Notes under the pieces: model-generated
Told to the model about the DNA's origin: nothing
The model's database searches: none
What the model saw: only the letters and a program-made list of their open reading frames with translations
DNA from: Rhodobacter sp.
Lineage (GTDB): Bacteria > Pseudomonadota > Alphaproteobacteria > Rhodobacterales > Rhodobacteraceae
DNA: 10,452 bases
NCBI GenBank assembly: GCA_013824045.1
Contig: PNND01000136.1
Location: 1-10,452, forward strand
Direction: 5' to 3'
Part shown: piece after piece, positions 5,547 through 10,452 of the stretch
Position numbering within the stretch: position 1 is the stretch's first letter
How the letters are laid out: each line of letters starts with the position of its first letter
Translations under genes and position numbers: made by a program

Positions 5547-6131
5547 ATGAGCAGACTTCTCCGCGCGTCGATCCTGTTGATGTTGTTGGCCTCCTGCGGG
5601 GGCGGCAACTATTCGGCGCCGCGCAACCTGGATAACGCCTGCGCCATCATTGATGAGCGTCCGCAGTATTTCCGTGCCATGAAAGATACCGAACGGCGCT
5701 GGGGCATCCCGGTCCATGTCCAGATGGCGACCTTCCATCAGGAATCGAAATTCATCGGCAATGCCCGCACCCCGCACCGCTATGCGCTGGGTGTCATCCC
5801 GATGGGCCGCCAATCCTCGGCCTACGGCTATTCACAGGCCCTTGACGGCACCTGGGAGGAATACCTCGAAGATCAGCGCCGCCGCGGCGCGCGGCGAGAC
5901 AGCATTGATGATGCGGCCGATTTCATGGGCTGGTACATGGACCAGTCCACCGAACGGCTTGGCATCTCGAAATGGGACGCGCAGGCGCAATACCTCGCCT
6001 ATCACGAAGGCCGCACCGGTTATGCCCGGCAATCCTATCTGGCCAAGCCGTGGCTGATGGATGTCTCGGCCCGCGTGGCCGAACGGTCCGAGATGTACCG
6101 CGCGCAACTTGCCAGCTGCGGCCGGGGCTAG
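5547..6131 (+). CDS. Lysozyme-like lytic transglycosylase (SLT-type) lipoprotein
   Basis: The 194-residue precursor has a lipoprotein signal, MSRLLRASILLMLLASC, with the lipobox LASC; C17 would be lipidated and the mature protein membrane-anchored facing the periplasm. The rest resembles the small SLT-like transglycosylase domain. WGIPVHVQMATFHQESKF (52-69) carries the probable catalytic E66, then come SSAYGYSQALDGTW (90-103), a DDAADFMGWYM segment (121-131) and the YHEGRTGY motif (152-159). Such enzymes cut the MurNAc-GlcNAc bond of peptidoglycan. I chose the ATG at 5547 because GAGGGG lies just upstream and the signal peptide begins there. An ATG at 5505 would add a charged tail. It sits 76 nt after the AEC gene and converges on lolA with 25 nt between stops. 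Catalysis is inferred from the glutamate and fold. Confidence 0.85.
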   Translation: MSRLLRASILLMLLASCGGGNYSAPRNLDNACAIIDERPQYFRAMKDTERRWGIPVHVQMATFHQESKFIGNARTPHRYALGVIPMGRQSSAYGYSQALDGTWEEYLEDQRRRGARRDSIDDAADFMGWYMDQSTERLGISKWDAQAQYLAYHEGRTGYARQSYLAKPWLMDVSARVAERSEMYRAQLASCGRG

Positions 6132-6147
6132 GGCTTTTGCCACAAGT

Positions 6148-6168
6148 CGGGCCGGATCACCCGGCCCG
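6148..6168. terminator. Perfect 8-bp hairpin between convergent transglycosylase-like gene and lolA
   Basis: CGGGCCGG (6148-6155) pairs with CCGGCCCG (6161-6168) around a 5-nt loop. The lolA stop codon (6157-6159) lies inside the loop. The symmetric GC-rich stem between two converging genes fits a bidirectional terminator, but neither side has a clear U-tract. Confidence 0.45.
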
Positions 6169-6759
6169 CTTCTGCGCCTCGATCGTGATGTTGAACAGAG
6201 ATGGCGGCAGGTCGCCTCCCAGAACCATCCGGTTCAGTACAACCGTCGTGCGGTTGCCCAGATCATCGGTGATGATCCACTGCGCCAGCGTGATCGGGTC
6301 ATTCAGAAAGACCAGCTCTATGGTGCCGTATTCCGGGTTCTTCGGATCCTGTGCCACCACCCGCGTGGTATTTTCCGCCTCGTAATGACCGATCACCATC
6401 TTGTCCGCGCCAAGGTTCACGTTGCGCGCCAGAATCAGGTTCAGCGGCGTCCGCGACAGCGGATACTGCTCGGGCGGCTGGTTGGACTTCGAATCGAAAA
6501 TCGCCACCTGCCCGCCGCCAGCCATCACAAGGCTCTGATCCGGCGGCGCATATTCAAACCGCACCCGTCCCGGGCGCTTGATGAACAGCCGCCCCTGTGA
6601 CCGCGACCCGTCCGAATTCACCTGCGTGAACTCGGCCTCGGCCGTGGTCAGCCGGTTCAGATAGTCGCTCAGCGCCGACAACGGTACAGGTTCGGCCTGA
6701 ACGGGCAGGCCAAGGACAACAAGGGCGAGCGGGGCCAGAAGGGCGGTGCGTCTGTTCAT
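6157..6759 (-). CDS. lolA: Outer-membrane lipoprotein carrier protein LolA
   Basis: The 200-residue precursor begins with a Sec signal peptide, MNRRTALLAPLALVVLGLPV, with probable cleavage after VQA (residue 22). LolA is the periplasmic chaperone that takes lipoproteins from the LolCDE transporter to the outer membrane. The mature part shows the half-barrel pattern: AEFTQVNSDG (42-51), GRLFIKRPGRVRFEYAPP (56-73) with the arginine at 68, SLVMAGGGQVAIFD (76-89), PLNLIL (105-110), and the late strands LAQWIITDDLGNRTTVVL (158-175). I chose the ATG at 6759, which directly follows an AGGGGGT. The distance is short, and an alternative ATG at 6783 adds eight residues. It stands alone here rather than beside ftsK. 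It converges on a lipoprotein gene, a loose functional link only. Confidence 0.93.
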   Translation of the reverse strand: MNRRTALLAPLALVVLGLPVQAEPVPLSALSDYLNRLTTAEAEFTQVNSDGSRSQGRLFIKRPGRVRFEYAPPDQSLVMAGGGQVAIFDSKSNQPPEQYPLSRTPLNLILARNVNLGADKMVIGHYEAENTTRVVAQDPKNPEYGTIELVFLNDPITLAQWIITDDLGNRTTVVLNRMVLGGDLPPSLFNITIEAQKRAG

Positions 6760-7110
6760 ACCCCCTATATACGCTTTCGCCATGCGCTGCGCATCCCCGG
6801 CAGGCAGGATGTTGCGACCTTGTGCCGATCCTGTGAAACCCCGTGACGCCCCCGTTCCGGCAAACCATCCCACGACTCGCCGCAAAATCAGGCAGAATGT
6901 GAAGGCGGAAATTCACTCTTTTGCTCGTTCTGGCAACGTATCCTGCGGTCATTTTATATATGCACAAAATATTCTTTCTATTTTTTGAGATAATGCGGGA
7001 TTTTCTGCCATTTCATCAACACCAAGAACGCATCTTCACAAACACCTCCCGCCGATCCTGATGCATTCTGCACGCACTCCGGCACATCCCATGAAAAGGC
7101 GGGCTGAAAG
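6760..7110. other. Non-coding divergent interval between lolA and dadA, with AT-rich core
   Basis: I see no gene in these 351 bases. The lolA-proximal part is GC-rich. The segment from about 6945 to 7010 is strikingly AT-rich for this genome, with a TATATAT run at 6955-6961 and AAAATATTCTTTCTATTTTT around 6967-6986. A weak promoter for dadA may be CTGGCA (6930-6935) with TTTATA (6953-6958), spacing 17. A short inverted repeat GTGAA / TTCAC lies at 6899-6916. An AT-rich, bendable region upstream of dadA would suit an Lrp/AsnC-type regulator, as known for other dadA genes, but only about 10 of 15 positions match the E. coli Lrp consensus. Confidence 0.5.
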
Positions 7111-8412
7111 ATGAAGATCGTGGTCCTCGGCGCAGGCGTCATCGGCGTTACCTCGGCTTGGTATCTTGCCAAGGCCGGCCATCAGGTCACCGTGATCGAC
7201 CGCCAGCCCGGCCCGTCGCTGGAAACCTCCTTCGCGAATGCCGGCGAAATCAGCCCCGGTTATTCCTCGCCCTGGGCCGCGCCGGGCATCCCGATGAAAG
7301 CTGTCAAATGGCTGTTCATGAAACACGCACCCCTGATCATCCAGCCGCGCCCCGATCTGCACAAGCTGGGCTGGATGGCGCGGATGCTCGCCAACTGCAC
7401 CACCGCCGCTTATCAGGAAAACAAAAGCCGCATGGTCCGCCTTGCGGAATACTCCCGCGATTGCCTGATGGACCTGCGCGCGGAAACCGGCATCACCTAT
7501 GACGAACGCACGCAGGGCACCCTGCAACTCTTCCGCACACAGAAGCAGGTCGAAGGTGCTGCCAAGGATATCGAAGTCCTCCGCGCCGATGGCGTCCCCT
7601 TCGAAGTCCTCGACCGTGACGCCTGCCTCAAGGCCGAACCCGGCCTCGCCAATGCCCGCGACAAGATCGCCGGCGGCCTGCGCCTGCCGGGCGATGAAAC
7701 CGGCGATTGCTTCAAGTTCACCAATTCCCTCTCCGACATGGCCGCCGCCCTTGGCGTGACCTTCCGCTACGGCGTGGGAATCGACGGGCTGGAGCAAGAG
7801 GGTGGCCGCATCACCGCAGCCCAGACCAGCGAAGGCCGTATCACCGCCGATGCCTTTGTCGTGGCTCTGGGCAGCTATTCGCCCTTCCTCGTGTCGCGCT
7901 TCGGGATCAAGCTGCCGGTCTATCCGGTCAAGGGCTATTCCATCACCGTCCCGATCGTGAATGCGGATCGCGCGCCCGTATCCACCGTCATGGACGAAAC
8001 CCACAAGATCGCCATCACCCGTCTGGGCGACCGTATCCGCGTGGGCGGCATGGCCGAAATCGCGGGCTTCGATCTGTCCTTGAACCCCAAGCGCCGCGCC
8101 ACGCTGGAACATTCCGTCGAAGACCTGTTCGGCGGCGCGGGCGACCAGTCGCGCGCCACCTTCTGGACGGGCCTGCGCCCGATGACTCCCGATGGCACCC
8201 CAATCGTCGGCCGTTCCACCATCCCAAACCTCTTCCTGAACACCGGCCACGGCACCCTTGGCTGGACCATGGCCGCAGGCTCGGGCCGCGTGCTGGCCGA
8301 TATCTTATCCGGCCGCGCGACCGAGATCGAAAGCGCCGACCTCGGCTATGCCCGCTACGTCAAGGCCCGCAAAGCCCCGGCCCCGGGCTTCGGCGTCGCG
8401 CAACCGGCCTAA
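7111..8412 (+). CDS. dadA: D-amino acid dehydrogenase, small subunit (FAD-dependent)
   Basis: The 433-residue protein matches E. coli DadA (432 residues) over its full length from memory of that sequence. It oxidises D-amino acids, chiefly D-alanine, to 2-oxo acids and ammonia at the inner membrane and passes electrons to the respiratory chain. The FAD-binding Rossmann motif is [16 protein letters not shown] (4-19), with the acidic D30 closing the second strand. The family signature [19 protein letters not shown] spans 41-59. Other matches are [26 protein letters not shown] [27 protein letters not shown], and the C-terminal [14 protein letters not shown] and [16 protein letters not shown] (377-392). 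The start at 7111 fits the family; the ribosome-binding site is weak (AAGGCG 9-10 nt upstream). Neither the alanine racemase dadX nor an lrp-type gene lies next to it here. It converges on the dedA-family gene. Confidence 0.96.
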   Translation: MKIVVLGAGVIGVTSAWYLAKAGHQVTVIDRQPGPSLETSFANAGEISPGYSSPWAAPGIPMKAVKWLFMKHAPLIIQPRPDLHKLGWMARMLANCTTAAYQENKSRMVRLAEYSRDCLMDLRAETGITYDERTQGTLQLFRTQKQVEGAAKDIEVLRADGVPFEVLDRDACLKAEPGLANARDKIAGGLRLPGDETGDCFKFTNSLSDMAAALGVTFRYGVGIDGLEQEGGRITAAQTSEGRITADAFVVALGSYSPFLVSRFGIKLPVYPVKGYSITVPIVNADRAPVSTVMDETHKIAITRLGDRIRVGGMAEIAGFDLSLNPKRRATLEHSVEDLFGGAGDQSRATFWTGLRPMTPDGTPIVGRSTIPNLFLNTGHGTLGWTMAAGSGRVLADILSGRATEIESADLGYARYVKARKAPAPGFGVAQPA

Positions 8413-8413
8413 T

Positions 8414-8442
8414 GGGCAAGGCGGGGGTCACCCCGCCTGCCC
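8414..8442. terminator. Strong GC-rich hairpin between convergent dadA and the dedA-family gene
   Basis: GGCGGGG (8420-8426) pairs perfectly with CCCCGCC (8431-8437). GGGCA (8414-8418) and TGCCC (8438-8442) extend the stem past one bulged A, giving about 12 pairs around a 4-nt loop. The stop of the dedA-family gene (8428-8430) lies in the loop, and the dadA stop is immediately before the stem. It is probably a shared terminator, though no U-tract is visible. Confidence 0.55.
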
Positions 8443-9027
8443 CGTGCCGTCGTGGCGCAGAATCGTGAACAGCCAATAGCCCAACCCGATCGCCACAGCG
8501 GCAGCCCCGGCAAATGCTAGGATCGTCCAGGCCAAGTCGGATGCCGCGGCAAGATTGCCCGTGAACCCATAACCAAGCCCGACATAAAGCCCGGTCCAGA
8601 CCGATTCACCCAGCACGCCCCACAGCGTGAACCGCGCCCAAGACAGCCCGGCCGCCCCTGCCGCAACATTCACATAAGGCCCCAGCGCTGAGACCAGCCA
8701 GCGCGAAAAGAACACCGCAACACTCCCCCGCCGCTCCAGAAGCGCGCGCGCCTTCTCCACCGGCGCCGCCCGCGACCCCAGCCATTGAACCGCCCTCTGG
8801 CCACCATGGCGACCAACGCGATATCCAAGCTGATCACCCAAGATGGCGCCAGAAACCGCCGCCGCCATTGTCCCAACCAATGGCAAATCCCCCGCCGCCA
8901 CAAACCCCCCGGCGGCCAGCATCAGGATCGACGCCGGAATGGGAATCGCCAGACAGGACAGAAACGTCGCCGCCGCCAAAAGCCACAACCCATAGGTCGG
9001 CACCAGCGCCAGCAGCCAATCCGTCAT
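8428..9027 (-). CDS. DedA-family inner-membrane protein
   Basis: The 199-residue product is hydrophobic, with a re-entrant segment and several helices typical of the DedA/VTT family. This family is implicated in lipid flipping, membrane homeostasis and proton-coupled transport. Visible landmarks are LAIPIPASILMLAAGGF (26-42), AILGDQLGYRVGRHGG (61-76, the GD...Y..GR..G motif) and FFSRWLVSALGPYVNVAAGA (106-125), then GVLGESVWTGLYVGLGYGF (137-155). In the usual R-F-x-P-x-x-R motif only the first arginine (R109) is kept; the proline and second arginine are replaced. The ATG at 9027 overlaps the stop of the preceding gene as ATGA, so translation should be coupled. The exact role cannot be read from sequence. 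It converges on dadA. Confidence 0.87.
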   Translation of the reverse strand: MTDWLLALVPTYGLWLLAAATFLSCLAIPIPASILMLAAGGFVAAGDLPLVGTMAAAVSGAILGDQLGYRVGRHGGQRAVQWLGSRAAPVEKARALLERRGSVAVFFSRWLVSALGPYVNVAAGAAGLSWARFTLWGVLGESVWTGLYVGLGYGFTGNLAAASDLAWTILAFAGAAAVAIGLGYWLFTILRHDGTGQAG

Positions 9028-9401
9028 TCGTCCAGACTTCCGGATTCGGGCTTTCCGCTCTGCCCCTCTGCCGGGTCATGGCCCAATTCAACCAGTGCCG
9101 CTTCCACCTGCGCGATCACCTCTTCCACCGGCACATCCCGCATCTCGGCAATCTCGCTCAGCGTCAGCGGCTTGCCCTCACGCGGCTCCGGCAACCCCGC
9201 CACCGCATCCAGCGTGCCGGGCGTCAGGCCCCATGACCTGTCGATATAGCGCACCGTCATCCACGGGCTGACCGGTTCATTCTGGTGGGTTTGCCAATAG
9301 ACAAAATGCACCACGATCCGCGTCAGCAGAAACAGCGCCAAGGCTGTCGCCAGAACGAAGGCAGTCGTCAGAGCGGGATGGGCGCGCAGTTTCGAAAGCA
9401 T
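9024..9401 (-). CDS. Small membrane-anchored protein of unknown function, coupled to the dedA-family gene
   Basis: The 125-residue product has one N-terminal transmembrane segment (about 12-36), a short WQTHQNEPVSPWMTVRYIDRSW region after it, and a soluble tail. Residues 79-103 (LTLSEIAEMRDVPVEEVIAQ and on) look like a helix-turn-helix or small helical bundle, and the last 20 residues are polar. Topology is probably N-in with the tail in the periplasm, or the reverse; the sequence does not settle it. I do not recognise a named family. I keep the ATG at 9401, since an in-frame stop lies about 20 nt upstream; no good ribosome-binding site is seen. The stop overlaps the dedA-family start by 4 nt (ATGA), so the two products are made from one message and may work together in the membrane. 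Confidence 0.78.
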   Translation of the reverse strand: MLSKLRAHPALTTAFVLATALALFLLTRIVVHFVYWQTHQNEPVSPWMTVRYIDRSWGLTPGTLDAVAGLPEPREGKPLTLSEIAEMRDVPVEEVIAQVEAALVELGHDPAEGQSGKPESGSLDE

Positions 9402-9463
9402 GTCCGAATGGGCGCTTCATCCTTGGCCAAGTCAACGCAGAAGTCGCGCCACTGCACCGTCCT

Positions 9464-9477
9464 CGTTAACCTTAACG
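9464..9477. promoter_or_regulatory. Palindrome CGTTAA-CC-TTAACG upstream of the small membrane protein gene
   Basis: Two 6-bp arms are separated by two bases, 63 bp upstream of the start at 9401. TTAA half-sites recall alphaproteobacterial CtrA targets, but the standard spacing of seven bases between TTAA halves is not met. It is a candidate operator of unknown regulator. Confidence 0.35.
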
Positions 9478-9495
9478 CCCGCCAAATCCACAGCC

Positions 9496-9534
9496 CGCTG
9501 CGTGCATACACCTGTCTGCACAGCGCGCTGCACC
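9496..9534. repeat. Imperfect 40-bp direct repeat, copy 1
   Basis: These 39 bases match copy 2 at 9611-9650 at about 35 of 40 aligned positions. The first 26 positions differ at only one base. The copy contains a GTGCA / TGCAC inverted repeat (9502-9521). It is about 95 bp upstream of the small membrane protein gene on the minus strand. Confidence 0.7.
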
Positions 9535-9610
9535 ACGTGCTGAACGGGTCAAGCCGCCCTGTTTCCGCGCAGACCTTCACAAAGGATGAACAGAACATGG
9601 GCTCAGGGTG

Positions 9611-9650
9611 CGCTGCGTGCATACGCCTGTCTGCACTGCGGTGCTGCACC
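9611..9650. repeat. Imperfect 40-bp direct repeat, copy 2, next to kamA 3' end
   Basis: This second copy starts 115 bp after the first and carries the same GTGCA / TGCAC inverted repeat. It runs into two CTGCACCGG units three bases apart (9644-9664) and an ACCGG / CCGGT stem (9648-9665) that could act as a weak terminator for the kamA-like gene, whose stop is at 9667. Confidence 0.7.
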
Positions 9651-9666
9651 GGCGTCTGCACCGGTT

Positions 9667-10452
9667 TTACCGCTCCGTATCTTGGTAAAGATGCGCCCCG
9701 CCGCGCCAGTCAGTGATGCGCCACTGCCCGCCGCCCAAATGTTCGGCATGATCGCGCACCAGCGGCACCTTGCCAAAACCACCCGGTATATCAAGCACAT
9801 AGGTCGGAAGAAGCGTCCCGCTCACCCGCCCCCGCAACCCCGCCATAAGGGCCTGCCCCTCGGCAATCGTGGTACGGAAATGCGATGTCCCCTTCGCCAG
9901 ATCACAATGATGCAGGTAATAGGGCTTCACCCGGTTTCGCATCAATTTCCGGAACAAATCCTCCAGCGCCGCCACGCTGTCATTCACCCCGCGCAGCAGA
10001 ACCGATTGGGAAAGCAGGGGAATTCCCGCATCTGCCAAGCGCGCCAAGGCTGCCTCGGCCCGCGCGGTGATCTCTTGCGCGTGGTTGGTATGCACCACAA
10101 CCCAGACCGCCGCCCGCCCGCGCAACGCCGCGACCAGTTCTTCCGTCACCTTTTCCGGCGCGACCACAGGTATCCGCGTGTGAATCCGGACGACGTCGAC
10201 ATGGTCCATGGCCGAAAGCCGTTCGATCAACCCCTTGATCCTGCGCGCAGAAAGCACCAGCGGGTCGCCCCCGGTCAGGATAACCTCACGGATCGCGGGA
10301 TTAACGGCGATGTAATCAAGGGCTGCCATAAGGTCACTCTCCGGCAGAGACCCTTCATCCCCCACCGCCTCGCGCCGGAAACAGAAACGGCAATACACTT
10401 CGCAGGTCTTGGTCACATGCAAAATCACCCGGTCCGGGTAACGATGCGTTAA
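9667..10452 (-). CDS. kamA: Lysine 2,3-aminomutase-family radical SAM protein (KamA/EpmB-like), 5' end off the window
   Basis: The frame runs from the right edge to the TAA at 9667, giving 261 visible residues; the N-terminus is outside. The family uses a 4Fe-4S cluster, S-adenosylmethionine and PLP to convert L-alpha-lysine to beta-lysine. The radical SAM cluster motif is C17-E-V-Y-C21-R-F-C24. GGDP lies at 61-64, and the PLP lysine is K228 in DIPGGFGKVP. R26 matches the carboxylate-contacting arginine, and D184 (HHCD) and D221 match the substrate aspartates D293 and D330 of the clostridial enzyme, with the same 37-residue spacing. The full C-terminal domain after the PLP lysine is also present. 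In many proteobacteria a relative (EpmB) serves EF-P modification with epmA. The genes that would settle this lie beyond the edge, so KamA versus EpmB role stays open. Confidence 0.88.
   Translation of the reverse strand, partial: LTHRYPDRVILHVTKTCEVYCRFCFRREAVGDEGSLPESDLMAALDYIAVNPAIREVILTGGDPLVLSARRIKGLIERLSAMDHVDVVRIHTRIPVVAPEKVTEELVAALRGRAAVWVVVHTNHAQEITARAEAALARLADAGIPLLSQSVLLRGVNDSVAALEDLFRKLMRNRVKPYYLHHCDLAKGTSHFRTTIAEGQALMAGLRGRVSGTLLPTYVLDIPGGFGKVPLVRDHAEHLGGGQWRITDWRGGAHLYQDTER

Noticed and set aside
6930..6948. A sigma-54-like TGGCA ... TGC element upstream of dadA
   Set aside because: The GG to GC spacing is 11 bases rather than the required 10, and the -12 element is incomplete.
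7036..8250. A 404-codon minus-strand open frame opposite dadA
   Set aside because: The composition is typical of an antisense shadow, and the plus strand encodes an unmistakable full-length DadA.
9496..9650. Direct repeats as CRISPR, integron attC or transposon ends
   Set aside because: There are only two copies with unequal, non-spacer-like sequence between them, no RYYYAAC/GTTRRRY core sites, no target duplication and no recombinase or Cas gene in the window.
9368..9661. A 97-codon minus-strand open frame between kamA and the small membrane protein gene
   Set aside because: It overlaps the direct repeats and the start of a better supported gene in another frame, has no recognisable features, and is cysteine- and arginine-rich as in random GC-rich frames.

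Overview
The window looks like chromosomal DNA from an alphaproteobacterium of the Rhodobacteraceae/Paracoccaceae. The DNA is GC-rich. The gene content fits this group: a LolA, a DadA very close to the enterobacterial enzyme, an HspQ, an adjacent STAS/anti-sigma kinase pair resembling RbaV/RbaW of Rhodobacter capsulatus, and a KamA/EpmB-like radical SAM protein. This assignment comes from protein recognition alone, with no database search. I see no tRNA, rRNA, CRISPR array, insertion sequence, integrase or phage gene.

Layout, left to right. Positions 1-2824 (minus strand) hold a three-gene cluster transcribed as gamma-glutamyltransferase, then free methionine-(R)-sulfoxide reductase, then a tandem-domain GFA protein that runs off the left edge. 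The genes are 16 nt apart and then overlap by one base (TGATG). Positions 2825-3347 are non-coding but rich in structure: a promoter for ggt with a palindrome in its spacer, further inverted repeats, a degenerate 14-bp tandem repeat array, and two consecutive stem-loops. Positions 3348-4098 (minus) encode a partner-switching pair: an anti-anti-sigma STAS protein, then an overlapping ATP-binding anti-sigma factor. hspQ (minus, 4178-4504) lies upstream of the pair and is divergent from an AEC-family permease (plus, 4589-5470). A small transglycosylase-like lipoprotein follows (plus, 5547-6131) and converges on lolA (minus, 6157-6759). A 351-bp non-coding stretch with an AT-rich core separates lolA from the divergent dadA (plus, 7111-8412). 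dadA converges on a dedA-family gene that is translationally coupled to a small membrane-anchored protein (minus, 8428-9401). A 265-bp spacer holds an imperfect 40-bp direct repeat and a GTTAA palindrome. The kamA-like gene (minus, 9667 to the right edge) is cut at its 5' end.

Working together: the ggt cluster combines gamma-glutamyl/glutathione turnover, repair of oxidised free methionine and a putative thiol-adduct enzyme, so a small redox/thiol role is a reasonable inference. The STAS/kinase pair is a regulatory module whose phosphatase and sigma factor are not in the window. Cell-envelope functions recur (LolA, transglycosylase-like lipoprotein, DedA, AEC permease), but these genes are not one operon. 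Most of the window is ordinary core genome. The least explained sequence is the 2825-3347 interval and the repeat pair at 9496-9650. I found no convincing evidence of an undescribed multi-gene system.
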